A stretch of 64,000 nt of DNA from Boswellia sacra (Eukaryota; Streptophyta; Magnoliopsida; Sapindales; Burseraceae). This document shows positions 21,936 to 34,609 of this stretch, one piece after another (positions within the stretch are counted from its first letter, which is position 1; the number at the start of each line of letters is the position of its first letter). The DNA lies in the NCBI GenBank assembly GCA_013180625.2, contig SNVD02000467.1, positions 62,001 through 126,000 on the forward strand. Reading direction: 5' to 3'. The position numbers and the translations under genes were made by a program. The notes below the pieces were generated by a model. That model was given only the letters and a program-made list of their open reading frames with translations. It searched no databases and had not been told where the DNA came from.

Positions 21936-24900
21936 TCAGCCCAAGGAAAACTGTTGTCAGTGTCGAATTAATTCTTCAGTTTCGAGTGGTGTGGGTTTCC
22001 TTTCGAAATTTTCTTTTCGTGTGCAAAAATATCAAGACAGAAGAGAAATAAAAATCATATATAGTAAAAATATAAGATGTTCAAAGATAAAACTAATGTT
22101 GAGCTAACAATTAGTTATCAGCGTAAGATTTTAGATAAAGTGATAATCTTAATATGATATCAAAACCCTCTATCAAACAATCCACGTATAAAAATAAAAA
22201 TAAAAATTATGAGATTTGATCCACACGTACAAAAAAAAATGAGACACTTGCACGTGAGAGGATGTGTTGAAAGATAAAACTAATCCATATCTATTATGTT
22301 TTGATCAAATGGCATGACTTAACTAAATATCATGTTACAAAGTTAATTTTTGATATTTTTTTAAGGACAAATATTAAAAAGATTTAAACTATTAAGGTAG
22401 ATGCTATCTATTGATGTAAGGAAATTACCCGTCCGAATTGATTAACTTAAGATACCACATTACAAAACCAATTGCAGATTAAACTTACTAATCTCCCTTC
22501 AGAAGATTTACTGGCATATATACAGCTTCTAATACCGTGACATTCGGTCTTGAAAGCCCAATAAATATTTTCGTGGGCCGTTCTTCAATGAAAATAAATA
22601 GTTGAGCATGTTTGACACTGACCCATTTGCAATAAACTAAACAAGTTTAACCAAATCAAGGGATCTACCACGTGCACACAAGCTACCATCCATGCATGCA
22701 TGATTGGAGGGATGATAATCCTGTCAATATTTTTAAGAATCTTGCCCAAAATAGGTAATTGATCGAAGTTCATAGTTGATTCTTGAACATCAATAGTTAA
22801 TAAATGGAACTTACTGCTCTCATTAGTGTATGTATAACGCAATAGAGTAAAATCGATCATGATAAGTCCAAACAGGATAATTAATTTTGTATATTATTAT
22901 TATATGTACAAAGAACGACCTATGATAGCACTCCACCGGCTACCTTGATCTTTCTACATTTGCACATAACTCACATATGTTAAGATGTATAATCTTTCTT
23001 TTTCTTAAATTCCCAAACACAAAAAGATTCATTTTGATTTCTATGTATAGAAGATATATATCCCTTGAAAAGTAGATCGTGATAATCAAGATTCTCCAAA
23101 CTACAGTATAAGTATATGTCATTATTTTTTGGGTAAAGTCACATGGATATGACTTAAACAGCATTAGGGGTCACCCGATAAGACAAATAAGTAATGCCAA
23201 AACTCAACTTACGAGCACGTATGACACCATTCATGTTCAATTTAAATTTCCGTTTTCTGATTCCGTCCTGCGTTGATCTTTCTCCCTTTTATCATCTCAT
23301 CAAAACAGTATCGATTGCATTGAAACGCGGGACTGAGCACATCCATTTGATCTTGCTCTTTCTGCGGATTAAATACTTCCACGATAGACAGACACTAGTG
23401 CTGCTGTATACATATAGCTAGCATTATTGACATTTCCGTCCATATGCTGAAATTAAACATGTGGCCCAAAGCTCACCATAATTTATGTAATGCCCATTGG
23501 GCTTCAATGAAGACAAGCCCAGCCCAGCCCAATTCTTTTTTAACAAAAAACAAAACGAGGGGGAGAGACAGAAATCAGGTGGAAAAGGGAGAGGGGGGAG
23601 AGCTTCCCGAGTTGACCGGCGATCTCCATCTTTGACTGCTGATTCCAGCCAAATTCCGACGATTTTCCGGCCAAATAATATGCCTTTTCGAAGCTTGTTT
23701 CGCCCTCTTTCCATTCATATGCGTCTTGTCATCGGATTCTTTACGGATTTTGCGGATTGAAACGTGGAAGCCAACTGCTTCCTTTGTATTTTTCGGCCAA
23801 AATCCGGTGAATTACTGGTCAATCCATAAGCTTATTTCATACACTTTCTAAGCATACTTCTCTTGTTGCATATTGATACGAAAAACTTACAAATTGGAGG
23901 GAAATGAGTTTTGATCACTATTCATCTCGCCAGTGACCACTTCTGGTGACATTTACGGTGAAGCTTTCCGACTATCAAACAATTTTTAGAACATTACTTA
24001 GCCAAAAGAGAGCGTGAATTCAGTGAGTCGATTAGGTTTTGAGATTTTTATATTTTATTAAAGTGTATTAAATTCATGGTGTTTTATATGATTTAAGTTA
24101 TTAATTTAATTAATTGAGTTGTATTAATTATTGTTCGAATAAATGATGAGTGATTATGTTATTTTGAAAATAAATATGTGTAAAGTATTAAATTTTAGAT
24201 AAAAGTGATGTTTATGGGTGGTTTTAATAAACTAGTGTTTGAATATATGGTAAATGATGTTTTGTTATGTTTAAATATAAAAGGAAAGGAAATTTAAAGT
24301 GACATTTGTAGAATGAATGTAGGAAATATGTTAATGGAAATTAGAAAGTTTGTTAATGGTTGAAAAATAGACTTTTATAATCATATGAATTTGTATTGTA
24401 AATTGAAGTATTTAGTTATTTTCTTTGAATAAATAAACACGTAATATATGTATATATGAAGAAATGGTGTTTTTTATTTACAAAATGATGAGTGGTTTTA
24501 TATTCAAAATAATAGCAAATTATTTTAGAGAAAAGTTTTGGAAATTAGAATTTAATTCTGCAGGGGTGACAATGCAAACTTCAGAAACTATCAAGCAGCA
24601 GAGGTTGAACTGCAAATTTTGAAAGCTGTTCCAGAATTTATAGGGACCTGAATGCGAAATTCTGGAATTTTAGGATATCTAAATAATTTTCTTTTAAATC
24701 ATGATTTTTAAGATTTTGGAAGTCTTTGGAATTTTGAATTGAAATTTTTGCAAATTAGATAAGCATTGAAGTATAAATATGTGAAAAGATGTGTTATAAA
24801 GAAAAAAAATTGTTTTATGGGAAATGTGAGATTTTGGGATAAAAATAAAAGCCATATATAGTAAGTTGAAAGAGTATTTTATTTTATGGATTATAATAAT

Positions 24901-25687
24901 TTATAAATACGATTTAAGAATATGTTAGAAAATTCTAAAGAGATTTAGAAGATTTATTTTTTAGGTCAACTAAGAATAATATTTAGTAATGTTATTTAGT
25001 ATTTTATGAATACGTTTACAAGAATATTTTAGTAAAGTCAGAGGTATTCAAGTTAGTTCCTATTAAATTCTTGAATGTAAATTTAACATCATTTATTATA
25101 TTGCTTTCAGTCAATTGAATATTTCAGAGTTAATTTTTAAAATAGTTCGAGACATTTCTTTTAGTTTTAAAATTAGTTCTTAACAAAGAAATAGCACTTT
25201 AAAGAAAAATTCAGATTTTATATATGAAGTGTTTTTTAGATTATTATAGATGTATATTTTACCATTGTATAGAAAGTGTAAAAGCAGAATATTTATGATT
25301 TTATTTTTTTATATAGCAATTTGATTCAAGGATTTCTTAAAATATTTGCAAATGCTCTTTTAGATGTTCATCATAGATTTCAAAGAATTGAAATATTTTT
25401 AGTTTTAGCTTGCATCAATCTTCAAAGTCTGATAAAGTTGTAAAAAAAGCAAAAGTTTAGCATATGAAGTAGTTTTGAAAAGAAATCAGTTTTAGTAAAG
25501 ATAAGAAAGTTCACTTATATTATACTGAGCTAGTACCCAAATAGTTATTTAGATCACTTAGATAACGATATAAATGGAGGCATTTGAGGCCCGTTCAAAC
25601 ACATATAGAGGCTTTGGGCCATGTGATCTGGGCATTCTAGCCTTTCGGGGGCAGCTTTACGCATGCGTATTATCAGTATAGCCGGGC
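21936..25687. other. Long AT-rich intergenic region, probable decayed repeats
   Basis: Holds the 3' flank of OMT copy A. A GC-richer segment at 23500-23950 contains phrases such as CCGGCGATCTCC and resembles the leader of a repetitive element. A long T/A-rich stretch (24050-25600) follows. No protein domain is recognised on either strand, and element boundaries could not be placed. Confidence 0.4.
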
Positions 25688-25774
25688 TGTGCGATGCTAG
25701 ATCTCACCAGATATAGATAGCTCTACCTGTGTGATGTTAGATCTCACCAAGGATAAGATACAAATAGCTCTACC
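25688..25774. repeat. Imperfect tandem duplication (40/47 bp units)
   Basis: TGTGCGATGCTAGATCTCAC...ATAGCTCTACC is followed at once by TGTGTGATGTTAGATCTCAC...ATAGCTCTACC. It ends about 55 bp upstream of the start of the invaded OMT copy, so it lies in that gene's former promoter. Confidence 0.75.
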
Positions 25775-26328
25775 TGTGTCTTAAATTCAAGCTTGCAATA
25801 ATCTTTGGAAGACAGAAGGAGAGGGAAATGGAAGTAATAGAGAGAATTGAGGCATCGCAACAAGGCCAAGATGAAATATGGAAACATATGTTCAGCTTTG
25901 TAGACTCAATGGCATTAAAGTGTGCTATGGAGCTCCACATTACTGACATTATAAACTCTCTTGGTGGTCCTATCACCTTGCTCTAAATAGCTTTACGCTT
26001 TGACTCACCCTTCCCTAATATCTCCTACTTCTCAAGTATCATGAAATTTCTCGTCCACAAAAATTTTTTTACCGCATATCATGATGAGTTAGGCGGTGGA
26101 GAGACCCTCTACAGCCTAACTGACTCATCGAAATGGCTTTTGCGTAACTCGAAGCTAAGCCTAGTACCATTGACATTATGGCAAAATCATGCATGGCTAA
26201 TGACTTCCTAGCAGTGTTTTAGCCAACGTGTTAAAGAAGGTGATACTGCTTTCAAAATGGCCCATGGCCGCGAGTTTTGGGACTTTGCATCAAGTAATTC
26301 TAAACTTAACAAGATCTTCAATTATGCA

Positions 26329-27373
26329 TGTTCGATGAAAAATTAGGACAACCAATGAGATCAATATTAGAGGCCACATCATCAAGAGTTAGTCGACAAA
26401 GACTTTACCCTTACTCCCAATATTGAGATCTTTTGGTTAACCAGATAACTACATAACAAGCGTCTTGTTTGGTTGACGAACGATACGACTCCAATTTCAC
26501 CTTCAAAGATATTGCATGGTACAAGTTACTAAATCAGAGCCATCAATGTCAGAAAAAGTATTTAATAAGAACTACTTCCCTTGAGTTCAATGATTATTTA
26601 CCAAGTTCAATAAAATTTTATAAAATATTAGAGGTACAAGGCTCTATAGAGACTTCTCTTTAAGTGTCTCTCGAATGAGATCCTTGTCCTCCAAGTGTCT
26701 CTATGGCTCCAGGTGTCATCACCAGCTTCTTTGCATTCAATGAGGTGTCACTCCTCCATCATGCATGGCGACACCTGTACAATAGTTACTCCTATAAATA
26801 GGCTCCTTTGCTTTAAGCCAAGGTTGGGGAATAATTTCTCTCTAAACCCCCACCCTCCCCCCCCCTCTCTCTCTATCTCGTCTCCCTCTGGTTGACCAGA
26901 AATTTTTACTCCATAGTTAATCTCTGACTTGAGCATTGGAGGATTATCGTCGGTAACACCACTGGTGCCTCTGGCCCTTTATTTTCTATTTGTATGCAGA
27001 TCATTCAAGCCACTTGAGCCTTGGTTGATCAAAATACAACAACCATCTTGATGGACACGTAACCCAAAATTTTTTACTTTCCCCTCCTTCTCCACACATT
27101 CCATCACTGCCTTCTAGCTGAGTCAGATCCTCCACAACAAATACAAATTTTATTGTTGAGCTGGAGGTCGATCGATTTTCAGTATCAACAGTTTATTAGA
27201 GCCTTGGTTGGTCAAAATACAACAATCATCTTGACAGACACGTGACCTAAAATTTCCTACTTTCCCTTCGTTCTCCACACATTCCATCACTGCCCTCTAG
27301 CTGAGTCAGATCCTCCATAACAAATACAAATTTTACTGCTAAGCTAGAGGTCAACCGATTTTCAGCATCAACA
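26329..27373 (+). mobile_element. Solo LTR (1045 bp) in exon 1 of OMT pseudogene 2
   Basis: Begins TGTT and ends AACA, and is flanked by a perfect 5 bp target duplication ATGCA (26324-26328 and 27374-27378). A TATA box (TATAAATA, about 26793-26800) lies on the plus strand, so the LTR points the same way as the gene. No internal domain or second LTR is present. Its right third contains a tandem duplication. Confidence 0.88.
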
Positions 27374-27374
27374 A
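27016..27374 (+). repeat. Two tandem 183 bp units at the end of the solo LTR
   Basis: Both units start GAGCCTTGGTTG and end near TTTTCAG(T/C)ATCAACA. They differ at roughly a tenth of positions, so the duplication predates this insertion or is an LTR-family feature. Confidence 0.8.
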
Positions 27375-27691
27375 TGCAATGGCTTGTTCTTCCAAAATCA
27401 TTTCCAAGGCTATTGTATTAGAATACAAAGACAGGTTTAGTTGCATAGGATCGTTGGTGGACGTAGGAGGTGGAACCGGAGAGATGCTAGCTGAGATTGT
27501 GAAATCATATCCACATATTAGAGGCATTAACTTTGATTTGCCTCATGTGATCGCCACAGCGCACAAGTACGATGGAGTCTCACATGTTGAACGAGACATG
27601 TTTCAAGCCATTCCTAAAGCTGAAGCAGTGATCATGAAGGTAACATTACTTGTAGAGCTAATTTTATCATGTGCATTATTAGTCAGAATAA

Positions 27692-27869
27692 TGTTACAAC
27701 TACAACTAATTTACAATCGAGATTTTATACAACCTGAGTTGACAAGATATTATTAGATGAGTAATTATTATGTCATTCAATTAAACATATTTTATTTATT
27801 TTTATTTTTTACCCATTCAGTGATAGCTTGCCAACTTAGATTGTAGAAAAAATGATTGTAGATGTAGCA
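27692..27869. mobile_element. MITE in the intron of OMT pseudogene 2
   Basis: Ends are imperfect inverted repeats: TGTTACAACTACAACTAATT at the left and, on the other strand, TGCTACATCTACAATCATTT at the right, continuing to TTACAATC. About 178 bp with no coding content. Superfamily not determined. Confidence 0.6.
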
Positions 27870-28239
27870 TACCCTATTACTAAATGGAAAGGCTACGTCA
27901 ATAATTGCTTGCTGATTAACAAATAATGGGATTTTTATAGGCTGATGAAAAGGATTTCTCTCAAGAATATAAAAATAATAATTATACATATACAATCAAG
28001 TTATGTGACCTAACTCCATGGCATAAAATAATTGGATTGATAGTTATAGTATCGTTCATCAAAAGATCTTTCATTTATTTTTTATTTTTACCTATTTAGT
28101 AAATATGTATAATATCATAAGTCGTATAAGTCAGGTTGTAAACCTGTACTATTTATTCGTACGAGAAATCTAATTAATTTCTAGCTAGACTTCTACGATT
28201 CTCTAAACTTTTCCTCACCAACTTAACCTTAAATTTAAT

Positions 28240-29124
28240 TGAGAGTTCTGGAAGTATGTAATTACCAATAACAATACAGTCAACTGTAATGTTAATCAAC
28301 ACAGGAGGATTTTTACGTGCTTCGGTTATAAAAACCTACGTCCACGGACAGCTATCGAGCTGCAATTCACTATGCTCTTGTTTGTACAATCTTTAGGACC
28401 TTTTACAGTGTGACTCACCCTCACACACAGACCTAATCTTTGACAAACAAAATCTTCACAAAGATTCTAAACACTAGTAACACTGCTCACTCTCTGTCAC
28501 AGATAACTTAACAGCACACTGTTAAGTTAGACACAACACCCGATGTCTGACAGAATAAACACTCAACCCTCATGATTCCCTTAGTGTTTACTAACTCTCT
28601 CAGACTTGATCAACACCTCATGTACAATTTTTAATTCTCATACATGATTACAAAGACTCAATAAATCAAAAACATAAAGACATTCCTTGGCGTTAAAGCT
28701 TATCTCTTGCAAAGTTACGGAATGCCTTCAACAACCAACAATCTCCCTTTTGCGTAAAAAGACTCTCTCACTGCATTCCTTATTGTTGCTGACGTTTTTA
28801 TTCATTATATAATAAGAGGTCTTGATATCATCTTCCTAAAGTCCTGTAAAGATCTTAATCAAGATCTCATTAGGATTAGGATAAAATAAAATAGGAAATG
28901 CTTTATAGTTAATCTCCTAAAGTAATAAGGATATATCAACTGTCTTCCTATTTTGATTAGGATACAAAATATTATCCTGATCAAGAGAGATAATAATCAA
29001 AGTATTTCCTATAAAAATTAGCTATAAACAATAAAATAGGAATAAAACACTTTAATTACTTTTATCACAAGTTAACCAAAATGTTGAACATGTGTGTGTC
29101 ACATGTTTGACGTTATCACCAACA
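28240..29124 (-). mobile_element. Solo LTR (885 bp) in the intron of OMT pseudogene 2
   Basis: Starts TGAGAGTT and ends CACCAACA in plus coordinates, with a perfect 5 bp duplication TTAAT at 28235-28239 and 29125-29129. On the minus strand it starts TGTTGGTGATAACG. The phrase TTTTTACGTGCTTCGG with CCTACGTCCACGG nearby occurs in many plant LTRs. No internal region remains, so recombination has removed it. Confidence 0.8.
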
Positions 29125-29652
29125 TTAATGAAGATTAGGTAGATATTCATGTCAATCTAATTTAATAGACCTGATCAACTTGTAAATGAGATATTTTATA
29201 AAATTTAATACAAAATGTATTAGAATGAATCAAATTCAGATCAATTGCTCGTTCGAGCTCCATCCAATCGGTTCTGCATAAGCGAACAATCAATCTCTGG
29301 TCAATATTCAACAGTTGCTCAATGAGCTTCCATACATACGTACAGTTTTAACATGATGTTAGTCATTTGATTAAAAGCTAGACCTAAAAGTTTTTGATGA
29401 ATTGTGGTAGCAGTGGTGGCAATTTTATCACAATTTCCATGTATCTTTACAGTGGATAATGCAGGACTGGAATGACGAAGCTTGCGTGAAGATTTTGAGA
29501 AATTGCCTGAAAGCAATTCCACAGAACAAAGGAAAGGTTATCATTAATGTTGAGAGTGTCCTAGGATGTGATAACAACGAGGACCTTTTCGAAGAGACGA
29601 GGTTGGTTCTTGATCTACTTATGTTAGCACACCTAGGTGGAAAAGAGAGGAC

Positions 29653-32600
29653 CACTACAAGAAAATAGGCTTTTTACCGCGGGTCGAAACCACGGTAAAA
29701 AGTCTTCTACGGCGGGCTTACGGCGGTTTAAGCTCGCCGTATAAAATAGCGCCGTAAAAAATTATTTTACTTTTTACTGCGATTTAGGTCCGCGGTAAAA
29801 TTGTTTTGACCGCGGGCTACAGGCCCGCCGTAAACATTCATGTTGTTATGAAATTTTTCTATAGCGGGCCGCTGGCCCATAGTAAAAAGTCTATGCACTA
29901 AAATAAAAAAATAAAATAAAAATGAAAAGGCTCATAAGCCAGTAAAATAAATCTGAAAAGTTCAAAATAGCTAATAGTCTATGCACTAAAATATAAAGTT
30001 GTCTATCCACTACAAGTATTTAACAACTTTAGAAAGGACACAATTATTCATAAGTAACATCAAAACCTTGAAAGTAACAACAACATTAAGTGAAATAAAG
30101 CAAACAGGTAACCAGTAATCATGGGTAGGGTTCTTCACTCCTATACTTGATCATTCTTCGTCAAGTCTAGACCATCAAATAGCAAAAGGCCCTCTAAACT
30201 ATACAAATCTGCCACAGTTCATATATAAGTGAGGCCATGCTTTCTTTTTATATTATGTCTCTGCATCCTCTTCCAAAGACTTGACCAATTTCTTTTCAAC
30301 CAATTTCCTAAGTCCAGAAAAGCAAAGCGAGATAGTAAAAACTTAATGACCAATGAAAAATAATTATTCAAGGATAACAGCACAAGCAAGTAGCATATAA
30401 AAAGAACCAAACACAAACCAAAGATGAAAGCATTAACTTTTGAAATTAAGAGCAATATAATTGACATAAGCATCACTAAATGCCAACCATATGGCAAAAA
30501 CAAAGAAAGTAATTGTCTCAAAAGAAAAAGACGACATATTCAGGAAAAGGGCCAACAGCACACATGATGCGACAATAAGAAAAAGAAAGCTGAACTATGC
30601 ATCCTGCAGATTCACATTCAGTTAATACTGCATAGATGGCTGCTGGGTGGTGAAGAAAAGAAAAAGCAAAAGGAGTAAAGAACCCACCAACAAACAAAAG
30701 GAGGAGCCAAAAAGACTATTTTCACAAACATCCATTTAGACATCACACTTCAACTAAATATTCCACAGGACCCATTTAGGCCAATGGGATCATGATTATG
30801 CCCAAACTAATAATACATAACGGTCCATTCCTAGGCCATCCAGACAACTACAACAAGGCCCCAATATTTAGAGCAACACAAAGTTTACTTAAAAAAAGGA
30901 TATGGGAGAAGCAATTAACTTTTACCTTCCTCTCAAGTTCCACCATGTAGTTGTCAAAGAGAATATGTACTGGAAAATGAATAGAATTTAAATTGGAGAA
31001 AGAATTCCAAGGATAGTGATGGATTTAAAGTGAATACAGAGATCATAACTCAGGCATTAACACAATAGCACAAGAAGCTGCCACAAATAGTTTGCCCATT
31101 GACAAGTGCAAAAAAAAAAATGATGGTAATCCTAAAATCTCAAACACAAAGCATTTGAATTAACTTATAAACAGTTGCCAGAATACATGTCAGCTCTCAG
31201 ACTAACAACCAGTTTCATAATATTTAATACTTTAGGAAGATCATTCATAACTGGCCAGGCGTTTTGGGTTGAAGTAGTTGCTTTCTTTTGACTGTAGTAA
31301 TCTTCTGTTTTAGTTGTTCATACTGCTCAGATTACAGACTTTCTTTTTGTAAAGTTATCGACTCTTTTACTGTGACTATCTGGTCCACAATTGTAATTCA
31401 TTTTTTTTCATTATTAATATACTTCTTTTGTTTGCTATGAGAAAGAAAGTAAGAAAGAGAAAAAAATGTTGGCAACTCTTTAGAAGGTCAAGGTTTTTCA
31501 GGTGCTCAAATGAAGTTGTAAAGTCTAGAAAATCTTTTTTTTGCCTGCAATGTGCCCAGAATTGATCAAGACCAACCTCTTCTAATGTTAGTTTCTTACG
31601 TAGGAAACAGCTAAGTGTGATTTTTCAAGTTTAGCACTAAGAAAAGAGAAAGCTGCCTGAAACATTTACAAGATTTTAAGGAGAGTTCTCTGGAAGAAAT
31701 AAAACTGCCTTGGAGAATTTGGACCCTAGTAAAGGCTAATAGAAAACCTAAAAATTAGATGGATTGGAGATTACAAAACAGATCACATCAATTGGGAAGC
31801 AAACTGGGTAGCTAAAGATGTTGTTGTCAATATGATGCTGCAAACAACACTTGAATTTGAGGTTCCAACTGCTGCCAGGAAAATAAAATAATAAGATCAA
31901 ATTCTATTAAATTCCATTAAAAAATCCAGGTTCATCAGTCAAATATAAAATATAAAAGCCATGTTATAGGGAAAAGAGAAAGAGGAAGAGGGAGGACACG
32001 AGGGAGAGGATACATACCAAAGTTGACCAGCAAGACTGCAAGGGAGCCAGGTTTGGCCTTCAATGCCAGCTTATTAATGTCAGGGAGGATAAAATTTGCC
32101 TGAACCTGAGTACTTCCCTCAACTCCGGTGAAATTGGTCAAGATACAAGCTCGACTAAAACGATACACTGCAGAATACTTCATTTCCGAATAATATATGC
32201 ATCTTAGAGTCATTACAAGTATAAACTAATAATTATAACACATATTCTAGGTCATTACAAGTACCAGTTTATTGGCATATACTAAAGGTTCATCATCAGA
32301 TGTTTTATCTTCCACTGGAGTCACATTAATTTTTCCAACAGCCGCCATTCCCTTTTTGGCTTCCTGCCAATAACAATACAGAAACAAGTCAGCTAAGCAA
32401 ATAAGACTTTGTTCTTGAAATATTCATGGTAATACTTGAAACTAAAGAGATGCATTCTTAAATCAAATTAATGAGCCAAAACAAGAGACCTTGTTTTCTT
32501 TAAGAATCTGCAGGGTATAAAACTTATGTAAATTTTTTTCTCAGATAAACAATACTCGAACGATTCTGTGTCTTTTTCCACAATAAGTAAACCCAAAAAC

Positions 32601-33591
32601 ACAATTTACAACCTTCATAAATGGCACCTCAAAGTTTAAATCGTACCTCAATATCATGCATAGAAGCTCCATCTACAGAATTCGTAGCATCTTGAGACAT
32701 GAAATTTCCAAAGCTACTCCTGTAATTGTCAAGAATACATAAGACAACATTGCCTTCACAGTAATCTAATCTTTTTGAATCATAAAGATCATTAGAAACT
32801 ACATAAGTAAAACTTCATACGTTATACTCATGTTGGCATTGGCTGAACCGGAAGGAACACCAATACTTCCTGAAACCACATTTGCTGGAGTCCCCGATGA
32901 TGGCTGAACATTATTGGCAATATCTTCCTCTTCTTCCTTATACTACACCACTGCCCAACCAAACCCTCATAAACCCCAACAACCCATCTTCACTCCCACC
33001 CAACCCTTCCGTTCTTCTCCTCAACTCCTCCCCAAATGGATCCTCCAAGTTCCCCGAACCCACAATGTCCACCACCATCCCATCCTTGTTCATAATCTCA
33101 AAATTCTCCTTCAACGACTTCACCTTCATCTTCGGCTTCCTTTTCCTCTTCTTCAACTCCTGCCGGTGTTCGCTCTCCCCCAAATTCACGCTAAACAAAG
33201 ACACCACGTCATCAAACTCCGGGCTCTGGGAGAGGGATTGTCGGAGAAAGTTGAGGGTGGAGCGGTTCTCGAGGTTTTCGGGGTCGAGATGGGGCGGGAG
33301 GGAGGAGGAGTGGGGCTGCTTGGAGGAGGGGAGGAGGCTGGCAATGCGGTGGCAAAATTTGAGATTTGAGAGGAATTTGAGAGATGAAATTAGGGATTTG
33401 AGCGGGAAGGATAAGAGAGAGGGGCGGAAAAGGGCGTAAAAAAGAGGGAATTGAAAAAGAAAACATTTATATTAAAAGGGTTTATCTTTTTTACTGCGGG
33501 CATGGTAGCCCGCCCTAGAATTCGAGTTTTTACCGCATTTTTAAGGGCCCGCGGTAAATAGATGCAGTAAAAGTCTTATTTTGTAGTAGTG
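29653..33591. mobile_element. Non-autonomous CACTA (CMC/EnSpm) element, 3.9 kb, with captured exons
   Basis: The left terminus CACTACAAGAAAATAGG mirrors the right terminus CTTATTTTGTAGTAGTG, and a 3 bp duplication GAC flanks both ends. Subterminal GC-rich repeats of GCGGTAAA/CCGTAAA type crowd the first 200 bp and reappear at 33490-33560, the usual transposase-binding region. No transposase is present. The right half carries several spliced exons of a host gene on the minus strand. It interrupts exon 2 of OMT pseudogene 2, whose reading resumes directly after it. Confidence 0.93.
31985..33440 (-). pseudogene. Captured multi-exon host gene fragment inside the CACTA element
   Basis: On the minus strand the first exon runs from about 33440 to below 32940; one frame gives LDPENLENRSTLNFLRQSLS and a Lys/Arg-rich KKRKRKPKMKVKSLKENFEI stretch. 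The next pieces end with GSANANMSIT at a donor near 32821, joining in frame to SSFGNFMSQDATNSVDGASM (32647-32718) and then EAKKGMAAVGKINVTPVEDK (about 32263-32364). A further piece gives VQANFILPDINKLALKAKPG (about 32030-32130). Splice borders are still recognisable. A frame break near 32935 and missing ends make it a fragment. I do not recognise the parent family. Confidence 0.65.
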
Positions 33592-33650
33592 GACTGAGCT
33601 TGAATGGAAGAAGATTCTAGTGGAAGGAGGATTCCCTAGCTATAATAACA

Positions 33651-33836
33651 TTAACCAACCCCATTAGAAATTCCAGACTAAATTCTACACGGACAACACT
33701 TTGAAGATTCCAGCTTTACCATCCATTATTGAGCCCTTTCCTGAAGCAGCAGACTGATTAATCTAATCTCTCTAAGGAAACAAACTGTTGTCTGTGTAGA
33801 ATTTAGTCTGGAATTTCTATAGTGGGGTTGGTTAAC
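33651..33836. repeat. 50 bp inverted repeat at the 3' end of OMT pseudogene 2
   Basis: The left arm (33651-33698) is the reverse complement of the right arm (33787-33836), about 48 of 50 positions agreeing. The left arm interrupts the codons for the conserved IPALPSIIE tail; the intact paralogues lack it. The right arm lies in the former 3' UTR. The loop is about 88 bp. The direction of copying (3' UTR into coding) follows from the paralogue comparison. Confidence 0.88.
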
Positions 33837-34415
33837 GTTTGGTTGATCTTTGAAATTTTCTTTTCTTGTCCTAAATCATTTGTTTTTGCTAATAAGAATT
33901 TCTCTTGTATGATTGTTGAAATGTTCAAGTTTAATTTATAAATAATAATAACATTATAACACGATTATAAAATATTATCATCAGAAGTAGATAGGTACTT
34001 TATATCTTTCGTTGGTATGATAAATATAAATGATATAAATAAAACTTTTGAAAATTTTCCAATTACCTAAAATTAATTTTTTTTAATTAAATGGAAGATA
34101 TAGCGCACATCTTTCATACTGAAAATTAAACTCATGTTGAGAAAGCAACTAAAAATTGCACTTAATTTTCGTGACTAAAATGTTGAGATAGAAAGGAAAT
34201 AGAACATAAAACACATAATTAAAAGATTAAATAAAAGTTATCCATTTATATTTTAGAAGAACTATTTTTTATTAATTGTTTTAATTCTTAAAATATTAAG
34301 ATAATTTTATTATTTATTATTTGCTATTTTGATATTTTTGACATGTATTTGTTAACACATAGCTTTCCACGTACAGTTTAAAACTAGTGTGAAAAATATA
34401 AAGGTTAATTTTAAG

Positions 34416-34609
34416 AGTAATTCTAGGTATACAACTTATACAACCTCATTACACAACCTGACATGACACAAATTCATTAGGTAGGTAAAAATGAAAAATT
34501 AATTAATTAATTTTTAATAAATAAAATGAGACCCACACATCCAATGAATTTATAACATATCAGGTTGTATGGATTAGATTGTACAACTTGGTTGTATGCT
34601 TAGTATTAT
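34416..34609. mobile_element. MITE (about 195 bp)
   Basis: The ends TAATTCTAGGTATACAAC and, on the other strand, TAATACTAAGCATACAAC are inverted repeats. A second inner pair shares ACAACCTGA. A related, more decayed copy lies at about 36590-36772. Confidence 0.65.

Larger units (their letters stand above)
25828..33757 (+). pseudogene. O-methyltransferase pseudogene 2, invaded by at least four elements
   Basis: Exon 1 lies at 25828-26328 plus 27374-27639, exon 2 at 29456-29652 plus 33592-33757. The start codon and dimerisation domain (DEIWKHMFSFVDSMALKCAM) are present, but in-frame stops occur at 25984 and 26209. A solo LTR splits exon 1. Motif I survives as LVDVGGGTG, the canonical form. In exon 2 the catalytic His is replaced by Gln (WIMQDW). 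A CACTA element splits exon 2 after GGKERT. Near the end, an inverted copy of the 3' flank interrupts the IPALPSIIE region. The original intron holds a MITE and a second solo LTR. The gene cannot give a normal enzyme. Insertion order is not fixed by nesting, since the elements sit side by side. Confidence 0.93.

Noticed and set aside
23424..23760. Overlapping frames in a GC-richer patch as a gene
   Set aside because: Open on both strands from composition only; sequence resembles a repetitive-element leader rather than a coding exon.
32882..33439. Plus-strand frame of about 185 codons
   Set aside because: It is the shadow of the captured minus-strand exon, which shows meaningful composition and splice phase.
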